Shown piece by piece: positions 8,015 through 16,045 of a DNA stretch of 64,000 nucleotides (positions are counted from its first letter, which is position 1; each line of letters opens with the position of its first letter). Made by a program: the position numbers and the translations under genes. Source of the stretch: Gillisia limnaea DSM 15749 (GTDB taxonomy: Bacteria; Bacteroidota; Bacteroidia; Flavobacteriales; Flavobacteriaceae); assembly GCF_000243235.1 (NCBI RefSeq), contig NZ_JH594606.1:2352572-2416571 (forward strand). Direction: 5' to 3'. The notes beneath the pieces are model-generated. The model made no database searches. It was given only the letters and a program-made list of their open reading frames with translations, and was not told the origin of the DNA.

Positions 8015-8698
8015 TTGATAGAGAACAGATATTCGAAAATTTTGAAATTAAGAATTTGCACCTTAATCTTTTCTTTAGTTTTATCAGGGTGCCAGAACAA
8101 TTCCAAAGTTTCAGAAGAAAAACCAACGCAAACCACTGTGGAAAGGGTTCAAACTACAAGTTCACCTAAACAAACTGGAGAAGCTCTGGATTCACCTTCT
8201 TCAGAAAAACCATTATTGGTTATTACGTCCAATGCACTTCAGATAGTGAGTCGACCTTCGGGTAGCACTACAGAACTCCCTACAGGAATGGAAATGGGAG
8301 AATTAAGTAAGATTGTGGCGAATGTCTTAAATACTGAAATTCCGGAACCTCAGGTTAATTCAGAATGTGGTGCAGGCGCTATGACTATGTTAATTTGGGG
8401 AAATGGTTTAAACCTGATGTTCCAAAAAGGACAGGGATCTGAATCAGATAAGATGCTTTTTGTGGGATGGAGCCTGGGAGAGTTCAACAATGAGGGCAAT
8501 TTAACTACAATGGCCGGGATAGGAGTGGGGTCAAAAAGATCTGAACTGGAAGCAGCCTATACTATTGAAGTTAAGAAAACCACCCTTGGTTATGAGTTTT
8601 CTACCGGTCCTGAAGGTTTATATGGCATCCTTAAAGGCCCATCTCCGGATGATAAAATTGAATTTATGTGGAGTGGACTCAGTTGCAACTTTCGGTAA
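8015..8698 (+). CDS. Hypothetical lipoprotein
   Basis: The 227-residue frame starts with TTG; no ATG is available upstream of the signal peptide. Residues 1-25 form a lipoprotein signal sequence with lipobox LVLSGC and lipidated Cys26. A Thr/Ser-rich linker (~30-70) is followed by a globular domain containing NSECGAGAMTMLIWGNGLNL and AGIGVGSKRSELEAAY. Uncharacterised envelope lipoproteins with the ECGAGPM and GVGSTRAELEA pattern exist, but the function is not known to me. It starts 150 bp after the right-hand 126-bp repeat and seems separate from the gasdermin pair. An uncommon start codon is the main oddity. Confidence 0.7.
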   Translation: MIENRYSKILKLRICTLIFSLVLSGCQNNSKVSEEKPTQTTVERVQTTSSPKQTGEALDSPSSEKPLLVITSNALQIVSRPSGSTTELPTGMEMGELSKIVANVLNTEIPEPQVNSECGAGAMTMLIWGNGLNLMFQKGQGSESDKMLFVGWSLGEFNNEGNLTTMAGIGVGSKRSELEAAYTIEVKKTTLGYEFSTGPEGLYGILKGPSPDDKIEFMWSGLSCNFR

Positions 8699-9021
8699 GT
8701 TGTCTTCTCCCAAAATTTCGGGAATAAATGCATTACCGTATTGGATGGCATACCCTCTCCGAAATACCCAACTTGCTTTTTAACTTAAAAACCGGCATAT
8801 AATATTTGTAACTATTATTCTCTGTTTTAACCGTCTGGCCTTTAATTCTCGTTTCATCAAATAACCTATCACAAAAAGTCTTATTTTAGTAAGGAAGTGG
8901 CAGTGTGATCAGGGTTAAAAAACAGTCTGCCGTCGTAACATTAAGAAAAGAGAGCGAAATTGGAATTAAAGAGCTTAGTTCATAGCCTTTTACTAAACAG
9001 TAATCATTAAAATAACAAATT
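8699..9021. other. Intergenic stretch, nothing recognised
   Basis: There is no supported gene or clear hairpin. It should contain the promoter of the VOC-family gene at 9022. Confidence 0.4.
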
Positions 9022-9417
9022 ATGAAAATTAAGAATCCTGTAGTTTGGTTTGAAATATACGTTGACGACCTTGAAAGAGCCAAAAAATTTTACCAGAAGG
9101 TGCTTAATATCCAATTGAGTGAACTTCCAATGCCTGAAGTGCCAGACGGAGATGATGATATGAAAATGTTAGCTTTCCCAATGGAAATGGAGGGAGAAGG
9201 CGCTGCCGGAGCTTTGGTTAAAACGAAAGGAATTAAAGCGGGAGGAAATTCCACTTTGATTTATTTTGGAAGTGAAGATTGTAGTATTGAAGAAAGCAGA
9301 ATTGCAAATGCTGGCGGCAAAGTAGTACAATCTAAGCAATCACTTGGAGAATATGGGTTTATGGTTTTGGCTAATGACACTGAAGGAAATGCATTTGGTA
9401 TTCATTCCCAATCTTAA
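9022..9417 (+). CDS. VOC-family (glyoxalase/bleomycin resistance-like) protein
   Basis: The 131-residue protein begins MKIKNPVVWFEIYVDDLERA, the standard opening beta-strand and helix of the vicinal oxygen chelate fold. It includes FYQKVLNIQL and a second half ending DTEGNAFGIHSQ. The compact length fits a two-module VOC monomer that dimerises. The sequence is of the YdcJ/PhnB-like hypothetical type, and neither substrate nor metal ligands can be assigned. The start is set by ATG preceded by an A/T-rich leader. It stands alone between gene remnants. Confidence 0.85.
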   Translation: MKIKNPVVWFEIYVDDLERAKKFYQKVLNIQLSELPMPEVPDGDDDMKMLAFPMEMEGEGAAGALVKTKGIKAGGNSTLIYFGSEDCSIEESRIANAGGKVVQSKQSLGEYGFMVLANDTEGNAFGIHSQS

Positions 9418-9712
9418 ATGAACTATAGACAATAAGTAATCTACAAAATAAATACGGAAGAGTTTTTCCTTGTAAGATTTTGCCTTTCATACCATTAAAT
9501 GAACTTTATTCTGGGAGTTGTTAAACGGGCGCAACGTATATAAGCTATAGCGGAGTTTATCCCCTGCATATTGGTTTTTTTCTATTTGAGGTGTGTGCTA
9601 AACCAGGAGGTTTGTATATACATATCGCTACGCTTTATTACTAAGCATTAGCAGCAAGGCAAAAAAGGTGTGATCTCTGACCCAATGCAATAGATTGTAA
9701 ACCATTAAAAAA

Positions 9713-9836
9713 ATGACAATGGAAAATGGAAAAGAGTTGTCATTAGAACAACGTGAAAAATTGATTAAAGAATTTTAAAATACGTTTTGAGAACAACATG
9801 AATCGACATAATCTGCGGCACTTTACAAATAATTAG
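9713..9836 (+). pseudogene. Remnant of a DUF4256-family gene (N-terminal end)
   Basis: ATG at 9713 opens MTMENGKELSLEQREKLIKE and stops at 9776. In another frame the sequence continues as KIRFENNMNRHNLRHF until 9836. Together these match the start of DUF4256 proteins (typically ELSLEQREELL.LLKARFEKNMNRH). The gene is therefore frameshifted and truncated; the rest is missing. Confidence 0.6.
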
Positions 9837-9876
9837 CTCCCGGGTTTTGAGGTGTGATGGTGATATAAAATATAAA

Positions 9877-10239
9877 CTATCTATAAAAATCTGGATGGGT
9901 ATCATCCTCTTCATAGGCTTTTTTCTCACGATACAGATGCTTGTTTCTGGGATCTGCGATTTTTATAAGATTAAGAAGAATTTTGAGCGTAGGCTCTAAA
10001 GAATCTTTTTCCATTTTACGTAATAGTACTTCCAGGGCATCCATTCTTTTATTGAAAATATGGAGCAATCTGTAATTAGTAAGAGGGAATGGTCTAAAGG
10101 GAGAGATATAATTCTTTTCAAAAAAGTCCAGCATCGCTTCTAAGGTTTCGGTATAATTCACATCATTTTCCGCAGCGTATTTTTTAAAACGTTCTACTGT
10201 TTCAGTATGAAAGTTAATTCGGGAGAAATTCCTGCTCAT
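9877..10239 (-). CDS. bfmA: BfmA/BtgA-family mobilization accessory protein
   Basis: The 120-residue protein begins MSRNFSRINFHTETVERFKK, a ribbon-helix-helix DNA-binding motif, and continues with AMLDFFEKNYISPF, as in the BfmA/BtgA family of Bacteroidetes mobilizable elements. Such proteins bind near the origin of transfer and help a relaxase. The relaxase gene usually follows directly downstream. Here the downstream side (below 9877) carries only the DUF4256 remnant, so the relaxase appears lost. Upstream lies a 580-bp gap and then a DnaC-like gene on the same strand. Confidence 0.75.
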   Translation of the reverse strand: MSRNFSRINFHTETVERFKKYAAENDVNYTETLEAMLDFFEKNYISPFRPFPLTNYRLLHIFNKRMDALEVLLRKMEKDSLEPTLKILLNLIKIADPRNKHLYREKKAYEEDDTHPDFYR

Positions 10240-10820
10240 GGGTACTATTTTTTAAAAATTAGGACAATTAAGTGTACTGTTTATAAGGCCTGCCGACCAA
10301 TTACGTTAAATGTTATCTTTGGAATGGCTCTTGAAATTTCAAAAACCGTTTATAAATCACTAGTAATCAACGACCTAAATTAAAATGAGAATAACCTAAC
10401 ATCGCGCAGCGTGTTATCCTCTTGCTTCTCATTTTCCTTCGCTTCCAGCTCATTAAAAGAGAACTTTTTTTGTGATGATAATCCTTATTTTATCAGATTA
10501 AAACAGATCTTAAATGATTATTATTTAGACACTTTTGTGGCAATTTGTAAATCAAACTAGTTCTATAAATTTTGCTATTTGCATTCAATATTCAAGTCAG
10601 CTGGCTCAAAACATCCGCTAATTGGTTTTCAGAAAAATTCCGGCGAACTCCAACCAAAACTTTTAAAAAATGAGTTATATGTTCGAACTTTGTTCATACT
10701 TCAACCTGTTTTTCTATTCGTTGTTTTGGTTGGTGTTCAAGAACTTTTTAGAGGATCCTCTTTTTTCTGAGATGTAGCTTTTGCGACATCTTGGAAAATG
10801 TGGTGAGGACTTTTCATTCT
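10240..10820. other. Gene-free stretch between bfmA and the DnaC-like gene
   Basis: No gene is supported across 580 bp. The notable feature is the hairpin at 10397-10416, given separately. The remainder is AT-rich. In mobilizable elements this is the usual place for an origin of transfer. Confidence 0.4.
10397..10416 (-). promoter_or_regulatory. Hairpin, candidate origin-of-transfer element
   Basis: TAACA-T-CGC pairs with GCG-TGTTA around a GCA loop, with one bulged T. It lies 157 bp upstream of bfmA. Relaxases and their accessory proteins recognise such inverted repeats next to a nick site. The assignment is positional inference only; it could also be a bfmA operator. Confidence 0.3.
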
Positions 10821-11483
10821 TTATTCTCTCCAGCTTTTGCCTTCCCATTTAATGATATTGAACATTTCCGGCAGTCGGTCTCCAATATGATTTCCATACC
10901 TGGCAGCTACAGCCGATGGATTTTCATTGGTGGTCACAAATGTTTTAAGTTTCTGGTGGTGTCTTTCAAAAAGTAGTTTACCAATGATTTCTTCCCTATT
11001 GTACGCTTTATCTTCTTTTCCCAGATCGTCCAGGTATAACTTTCCGCGGTAATAATTTTCGAGTTTAAAATTGCTGCCTGGATTTTTTTGAGATTCATAA
11101 TATTGGTGGAGCATATGAATGGTCGATATGCGGGGAAACCAAAGTTGCGTATTTTGGGTTTTAGTCACTATTGTTTTTCCAACTTCATGAATAGCATCGA
11201 AAAGCGTGGATTTACCTACTCCGTAATCCCCATATACCAATAAGCCTTTATCCAGATCTGCCTTATTTTTAATCACCCCGTATTCGTTAAAATCAGGTAG
11301 TTGCAAAAAATACCTGAAAATACTGTAAATTATTTTTTTGTTTTGGGGCTTGATTATGAATTGAGGTGCCTGAGAGCGGAATAGCCTCCAAAAAAGTTGT
11401 TTTGTGATCAACGGTTGATCATTGCTATTAGCCTTAATCTTTTGGGTTTTTGGAGCAAGGATTTCTGAAGTTGTACTAATCAT
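10821..11483 (-). CDS. DnaC/IstB-like AAA+ ATPase
   Basis: The 220-residue protein has a Walker A motif GDYGVGKST near residue 90 and a Walker B LYLDDLGKE near residue 150. A VTTNENPS sensor-1 strand and a GDRLPEMFNII arginine-finger region follow, the order seen in helicase loaders. Proteins of this type load a replicative helicase or, in transposons, activate the recombinase. Its start overlaps the end of the DnaD-like gene by 8 bp, so the two are coupled, as is common in replication modules of integrated Bacteroidota elements. Confidence 0.8.
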   Translation of the reverse strand: MISTTSEILAPKTQKIKANSNDQPLITKQLFWRLFRSQAPQFIIKPQNKKIIYSIFRYFLQLPDFNEYGVIKNKADLDKGLLVYGDYGVGKSTLFDAIHEVGKTIVTKTQNTQLWFPRISTIHMLHQYYESQKNPGSNFKLENYYRGKLYLDDLGKEDKAYNREEIIGKLLFERHHQKLKTFVTTNENPSAVAARYGNHIGDRLPEMFNIIKWEGKSWRE

Positions 11484-12279
11484 AACTTTTAATTTTATCC
11501 TGGACCCTGATGTCCATTTCTTTTATTTTCACCGGCATTTTTCCCTGAGCGATAAGCTGACCTATTTTTTCCCTAAGCTTATTGGTATCCAGGATAATCC
11601 CGTTCCAGAATTCATCTTTTTGTAGCAGTTCATAAGCCAGTTGTAAATGAGCTACGGTAATTCCGTCATTTTCTATCATTTTCCGAATAGGTTCTACGAA
11701 ATCTTCATACCCCACCTCTTTTATTTTTTTCAAAGGCGCACCCTTATTTTTTAAATTTTTCAGAAATAGCTCTTGAAATTTAATCGCCCAACTAAATGAA
11801 AGTTTTTGATCGGGGACAACTTCAAAATCTTTGACTTCCATTAACGGCTTTGTGTTTAAAGTTTTAAGGTTTATAGGTTTATTGTTTCCTTGTTTATCTA
11901 TACTAGCAATGCTTTGGCCGGTGCTTCGGACTTGCTTTGTATGATGATTGGACAGTGCCTTGTCCAATGCTTGGGGAGGTGCATTGTTATTTTTTACCAA
12001 AGCAATGATGTTGGCGGTGTACTGATTTTTGCTTTTCTGAATCCATTTTATAAATCCCCAATCCACCAGATCTTGAATTGCGCGGATATAGGTTTTATAA
12101 TTTTTGATGCCCAGTGCTTCCATTGCGAGATCTGTTGGAAAGCCAAATTCCTCTTTCCATCCCAGCCGGTTGCAGCGTTCTATTGCAAAAAAGTAAATAG
12201 CGGTATGGTTTGGTTTTACCTTATGAGGGTTTGCAAAACTAAAATCGAACCATGTGCGGGAAAATTCGTAGCCGGTCAT
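11476..12279 (-). CDS. Replication-module protein with winged-helix N-terminus (DnaD/primosomal-like)
   Basis: This 267-residue protein begins MTGYEFSRTWFDFSFANPHK and has an N-terminal winged-helix domain (GFPTDLAMEALGIKNYKTY, then DLVDWGFIKWIQ). A polar linker and a helical C-terminal domain follow (FQELFLKNLKNKGAP through YEDFVEPIRKM). This layout is standard for replication initiation or primosomal proteins in flavobacterial integrative elements. It overlaps the DnaC-like gene, and a 4-bp gap separates it from the HTH gene upstream. The role in origin recognition is inferred. Confidence 0.65.
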   Translation of the reverse strand: MTGYEFSRTWFDFSFANPHKVKPNHTAIYFFAIERCNRLGWKEEFGFPTDLAMEALGIKNYKTYIRAIQDLVDWGFIKWIQKSKNQYTANIIALVKNNNAPPQALDKALSNHHTKQVRSTGQSIASIDKQGNNKPINLKTLNTKPLMEVKDFEVVPDQKLSFSWAIKFQELFLKNLKNKGAPLKKIKEVGYEDFVEPIRKMIENDGITVAHLQLAYELLQKDEFWNGIILDTNKLREKIGQLIAQGKMPVKIKEMDIRVQDKIKSYD

Positions 12280-12283
12280 TTCA

Positions 12284-12514
12284 CTAAGGATTAAATTTTT
12301 TTAGTAGCCAGGAATTAAGTTTTTCCCTTTCGAAATAGATGAACTTCCCCCGGGGTTTGAAATGGGGGATTTTTTCGGTGGAGGTAAGCTTGTACATGTA
12401 GCTTCTCGAAATGCCGGTGTACAGGCAGGCTTCCTCCAGGGTGAGTACTTCTTTGTTTGCCAGGAGCAGTTGCTCAATGCGAATCAATCGATCTTCCAAT
12501 TGTAAATTATCCAT
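12284..12514 (-). CDS. Excisionase-like helix-turn-helix protein
   Basis: The 76-residue protein starting MDNLQLEDRLIRIEQLLL has a MerR/Xis-type winged helix: LTLEEACLYTGISRSYMYKL followed by the wing FKPRGKFIYFEREKLNSWL. I chose the ATG at 12514 because upstream codons give an atypical extension. Such proteins control excision or transcription of integrative elements. It heads the replication module and ends 4 bp before the next gene. No integrase is present nearby. Confidence 0.8.
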   Translation of the reverse strand: MDNLQLEDRLIRIEQLLLANKEVLTLEEACLYTGISRSYMYKLTSTEKIPHFKPRGKFIYFEREKLNSWLLKKFNP

Positions 12515-12629
12515 AATTTCTATTTTTTTAAAAATCAACAAGTCCTGTTGTCTTTTGTTTATGGAAACAAATGAATAACGAAAATCCTTGAAAATCAATA
12601 GGGTAAGAGGTAATCTAGTAGTAATTACC

Positions 12630-13379
12630 TTATAAATTCTTCTTAAGAAGCCGGGAGATATTCCCGAGGTAGGAAGCTTTGTTGTTTTTCCAGTCGGAAA
12701 TGTTTTTGGTAGATAAGGTATTCTCGATTCCTTCTGAATTTTTTAGGACGAAATAATAATTTGCAAGTTCCTTCATCTGCTGATTTTCGAGATTTTCGAA
12801 TCCAACAAAAAGTTGACTCAGAAATTCCAGCAGGGTTTGCCGGTTTACCTTTTTAGGTAATTTAGGAGAAGAATCTGTCCATACCAAACGCTTTATTTGT
12901 GAAACTGGTTTCAACTGAATTAACGCCTGAAAAGTTTGATAGTCTCCGCTGAAATGTTTTTCTGAAAAAGCTTTAAAAATAGTATTTTCCTGAAGTTTGG
13001 TTAATGGAATTGCCTTAAGATTTGGAAGATCAAATTTTTTGGATTCATCCTCTGTTAAAGTATAAACCTCCATCACATTTGAATTCTTTCTGATCCTTTT
13101 TCGCTTTGTAATAAAATGAATTGCAGAAATGCACAAGAGGGAGGAGGAGATATAAATGAGACTGAATAGAATTTTAATCCAGACGGCAGAAGGGGTAGCC
13201 CATGTATAATATAGAAGCCCGGTTAGAAAGAGAAGGCAGCATACAAAAAAGATTTCCCCGATTCGCGAATTGGTTTCCCGAATGAGGGAATTGAGAAAAG
13301 TTTCCAGCTTTTCCCTTACCTGAAGTGTGAAAATTGCAATGCGCTCCAAAAACATCCTATCTTTCTTACTATCATCCAA
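12630..13379 (-). CDS. Two-span membrane protein of unknown function
   Basis: The 249-residue protein has two hydrophobic segments (about residues 43-61 IFFVCCLLFLTGLLYYTWA and 68-89 IKILFSLIYISSSLLCISA). These are followed by a soluble C-terminal region of ~150 residues ending in a basic helix. The region has the repeated-helix look of element-encoded cytoplasmic domains (QALIQLKPVSQIKRLVW), but no family is recognised. It lies upstream of the HTH gene on the same strand and probably belongs to the same mobile module. Confidence 0.6.
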   Translation of the reverse strand: MDDSKKDRMFLERIAIFTLQVREKLETFLNSLIRETNSRIGEIFFVCCLLFLTGLLYYTWATPSAVWIKILFSLIYISSSLLCISAIHFITKRKRIRKNSNVMEVYTLTEDESKKFDLPNLKAIPLTKLQENTIFKAFSEKHFSGDYQTFQALIQLKPVSQIKRLVWTDSSPKLPKKVNRQTLLEFLSQLFVGFENLENQQMKELANYYFVLKNSEGIENTLSTKNISDWKNNKASYLGNISRLLKKNL

Positions 13380-13426
13380 TTAAAGATAATGAAAAGAAGG
13401 AATAGCTTTGGCCTTAAAATATTCGG

Positions 13427-14530
13427 TTATTCCAATTTTAAAAAGTAAGAAGTACTTCTCCCTCCACCTTCCCTGGTAAGAATACCTTTGTCATAAAGAT
13501 CTTGTAAATCCCGTGTTGCAGTTGGTTTGGAGGTTTTATTTAAGGAAACATATTTTCTTGCATTCATTCCGCCATCAAAAGCTTTGGGACCAGATTTAAG
13601 CATACGTCGAACAGCTTTTTCCTGCCTTTGGTTTAACTGATGTTTATACCGGTCAAAAAACTTAGTTTTTTTAAGGGTAAATTCAATCAGGGATTCGGCA
13701 TCTATCTGGGCAGATATAGTAGTTTTTACAAAGTAAGTAATCCAGGGCGTGATTTCGTTTGATCTTTGGGCCAGTTGCAAAGCAGCATAATATTCTTTCT
13801 TTTCTACTTCCATAGCTTTCGAAAGACTCAATACTATGGGCCTGTCCATATACTGTGACAAGGCTTTTTCTGAAATGGCCCGTCCAATACGTCCATTTCC
13901 ATCTTCAAAAGGATGGATTGTTTCGAAATAAAGGTGTGCAATTGCCGCCCTAATGATTGGTTTTTTTATTTCCATTTCTCCTCCGCGGCCGGTTTGGTTA
14001 AACCACTGGATAAAGAGGTTCATTTCTTTAGGAACTATTTTAGAAGGAGGAGCCTCATAATGTATTTTTTCTTTTCCCATTGCTCCCGATATTACCTGCA
14101 TTGGTTCTTCATGAGTTCGCCATTGCCCAGCCTGAATTGTGGAGTTCCCTTTCATTAACAAGGTATGCCAGTTGAAAAGGTTTTCTTCAGTAATATATTC
14201 TTTAAAAGTTTTTTGGCCATCGATCATCAATTCTGAAATGCCTTCGGCGGTTTTATCTTTGGAAATAACATCGGTTTTTAATCCAAGATTCTTTTTAATA
14301 GAGGACATTACATCTTTCCTGCTAAGATATTCTCCTTCGATTTCTGAAGTTTTAATAGCTTCGGAAACCAGTAATTCTATAATGGCTTCACTTTTGGTTT
14401 CTTCCGGAAGGCTTTCTAAGATTCCATTAATTTTGCCTGATTTTTCTGAAAATTCATAAAGCATTGTTTCCACGTGGTCGGTGGAGTACTGAAAGTTTGG
14501 CCAGTCTGCCTGTTGCCAGTTATATTTCAT
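13427..14530 (-). CDS. Fic-family AMP-transferase with DUF4172 N-terminus and winged-helix tail
   Basis: The 367-residue protein from ATG 14530 begins MKYNWQQADWPNFQYSTDHV (DUF4172). An inhibitory helix motif TSEIEG near residue 78 fits [ST]xxxE[GN]. The Fic core HPFEDGNGRIGR lies near residue 205, and the C-terminal winged helix reads LNKTSKPTATRDLQDLYDKG. Fic enzymes transfer AMP to target proteins; the inhibitory glutamate here blocks ATP in cis. A longer frame begins 13 codons earlier, but the three homologous copies in the window share only sequence from MKYNW/MNYNW. A 27-bp palindrome directly abuts the start codon, suggesting autoregulation by the tail. Confidence 0.9.
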   Translation of the reverse strand: MKYNWQQADWPNFQYSTDHVETMLYEFSEKSGKINGILESLPEETKSEAIIELLVSEAIKTSEIEGEYLSRKDVMSSIKKNLGLKTDVISKDKTAEGISELMIDGQKTFKEYITEENLFNWHTLLMKGNSTIQAGQWRTHEEPMQVISGAMGKEKIHYEAPPSKIVPKEMNLFIQWFNQTGRGGEMEIKKPIIRAAIAHLYFETIHPFEDGNGRIGRAISEKALSQYMDRPIVLSLSKAMEVEKKEYYAALQLAQRSNEITPWITYFVKTTISAQIDAESLIEFTLKKTKFFDRYKHQLNQRQEKAVRRMLKSGPKAFDGGMNARKYVSLNKTSKPTATRDLQDLYDKGILTREGGGRSTSYFLKLE

Positions 14531-14603
14531 GAGCCGATTATAAATCTTATTCGGCTCAAATATACACAATTAATGATTGGATTAAGAAAGTTATTCGGCT
14601 CAT
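14531..14603 (-). promoter_or_regulatory. Promoter and operator region of the DUF4172-Fic gene
   Basis: A 27-bp palindrome (14531-14557; arms GAGCCGATTATAA and TTATTCGGCTC) abuts the ATG. A third half-site, TTATTCGGCTCAT, lies at 14591-14603. Between them the minus strand has TATATTTG (14557-14564), matching the flavobacterial -7 element TAnnTTTG, so a bound repressor would cover the promoter. The palindrome recurs before two Fic remnants at 15936 and 26917. Confidence 0.65.
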
Positions 14604-14635
14604 AAATTTTCTAAAACCTGATTATGTCAAATTCA

Positions 14636-14765
14636 AGAAGTAAGAAGTACTTCGCCCTCCACCTTCCTTTGGCAAGAATACCTTTGCCATAAAGATCCTG
14701 CAAATCCCTTGTGGCAGTGGGTTTGGAAGTTTTAATCAGGAATTGTTTTTAGTGCGTTCATTCCA
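14636..14765 (-). pseudogene. Fic gene fragment, C-terminal winged-helix end
   Basis: With frameshifts the minus strand reads GMNA, KTSKPTATRDLQDLYGKGIL and a disrupted YFLL end. This copies the last ~45 codons of the intact Fic gene just to its left (GMNARKYVSLNKTSKPTATR). It carries internal stops. Its matching N-terminal half is at 15717-15935. Confidence 0.75.
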
Positions 14766-14813
14766 GTTACACGAACTCTAAAAAAGCTTATTATTAATAA
14801 TAATCACCTGAGC

Positions 14814-15617
14814 TTACAACCACTCCAATTGCAAACTTACGTCATAGCCATATTCTTCATTGCTTAGGTTGATTTCGGTGGGTTTTGTATCCCTGTAATC
14901 GGTAAGCCGAATGCTTAATTCCTGGGAACTCCTGGCCAGGTCCTGGCCAATACCATTTCCGTCATCATCCCCAATTCCAAACTCAATTATAGAACGGTCC
15001 GAAATATAAAGTTCTTCCTGGGACAGATCCCACTCTAGTTGTTGCTGATTTGGATATATAGGGGAAAGGTACCATAACCTCATATCTACAGTGGCTTTGG
15101 AAAAATGGATATTTTTTAACTTGCTGAGTGAAAAAATTATATCGGCCAGTCGGTTTGGGTCGTCTTCAGCATATTCTTCGTCCCAGGTGCCATTCATGTT
15201 ATAAAACGAATTGATCCTGAAGCCAATAACTTTCACCGCGTTTCCGCGTGTAACATTAAAATTCAGGGTTTTAGTTGTCTTTTTTCCGCTGATACTGGTA
15301 AATTCCAACTTCACGTCTTCGTTACGTATGTATCCAAATTGGAAGTGCAGGTTAAGGGTTTGCTCATCCAGCCCAGTACCAGGCATCAATGAAGAAACCG
15401 ACTGCGTGCTATTTTCAAGAATTCGAGTGATTTCAAAAATTGCTTCATTGGATTGCACCTTAACTTCAAAAGGAATATCCACTGTAACTTCAGTTACAGA
15501 AGGTGTAAGGGTTACGCTAAAAGCTTCCTTAATTTCAGGAAGCTGTTCAGTTGCGGAATCAGGACTACACGAAAAACAAAGTGTTAGTACCCATATCAGT
15601 AAGATTCTTTTTTCCAT
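14814..15617 (-). CDS. Hypothetical lipoprotein lying inside a broken Fic copy
   Basis: The 267-residue protein begins MEKRILLIWVLTLCFSCSPD, a lipoprotein signal with lipobox CFSC. An upstream ATG two codons earlier is possible. The mature part has beta-rich, Ig-like character (FSVTLTPSVTEVTVDIPFEV, VKLEFTSISGKKTTKTLNF), then a region ending with SNEEYGYDVSLQLEWL. An acidic loop GDDDGNGIGQD could bind calcium. No family is recognised. It occupies the place of the middle of a duplicated Fic gene, so it arrived by insertion or recombination. A 16-bp AT palindrome follows its stop at 14788-14803. Confidence 0.65.
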   Translation of the reverse strand: MEKRILLIWVLTLCFSCSPDSATEQLPEIKEAFSVTLTPSVTEVTVDIPFEVKVQSNEAIFEITRILENSTQSVSSLMPGTGLDEQTLNLHFQFGYIRNEDVKLEFTSISGKKTTKTLNFNVTRGNAVKVIGFRINSFYNMNGTWDEEYAEDDPNRLADIIFSLSKLKNIHFSKATVDMRLWYLSPIYPNQQQLEWDLSQEELYISDRSIIEFGIGDDDGNGIGQDLARSSQELSIRLTDYRDTKPTEINLSNEEYGYDVSLQLEWL

Positions 15618-15716
15618 ATTCAATTTTGAGAAAAACTGAATAAATGTATAATAAAAAAGGATTCGAAAAGTATTATATTTTGAGATTTGAAGAAATTATT
15701 TCAGTTAGCTAAGCAA

Positions 15717-15935
15717 CCTTTCCTGCTAAGATATTCTCCTTCGATTTCTGAAGTTTTAATAGCTTCGGAAATCAATAATTCAATAAAGGTTTCGGTTTTA
15801 ATGACTTTCGGAAGGCTTTCTAAGATTCCATTAATTTTTTCCTGCTTTTTCTGAAAATTCATAGAGCAAAGTTTCCACGAGTTCGGTGGAGTACTGAAAG
15901 TTTGGCCAGTCTGCTTGTTGCCAATTATAGTTCAT
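15717..15935 (-). pseudogene. Fic gene fragment, N-terminal DUF4172 end
   Basis: From ATG 15935 the sequence reads MNYNWQQADWPNFQYSTELV, runs into a stop after KAGKN, and continues in another frame as INGILES and SEAIKTSEIEGEYLSRK. It matches the first ~90 codons of the Fic gene at 13427-14530. A one-base frameshift in an A-run and loss of everything downstream make it non-functional. Confidence 0.8.
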
Positions 15936-15962
15936 TAGCCGATTATAAATCTTATTCGGCTC
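15936..15962. promoter_or_regulatory. Second copy of the Fic operator palindrome
   Basis: AGCCGATTATAA and TTATTCGGCTC arms are retained next to the ATG of the Fic N-terminal remnant. It is identical to the copy at 14531-14557 except for the first base. Confidence 0.65.
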
Positions 15963-16045
15963 ATAAGTTCCGGCGGATCTTTATTAATACAATTTGTGGA
16001 GTAGAGGACTTAGCGGTTTAGACCGGCTAGGTCGAAATCAAGTTA

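Noticed and set aside
10579-10770. 63-codon frame between bfmA and the DnaC-like gene
   Set aside because: No recognisable family and low-complexity composition; better explained as non-coding, perhaps part of an oriT region.
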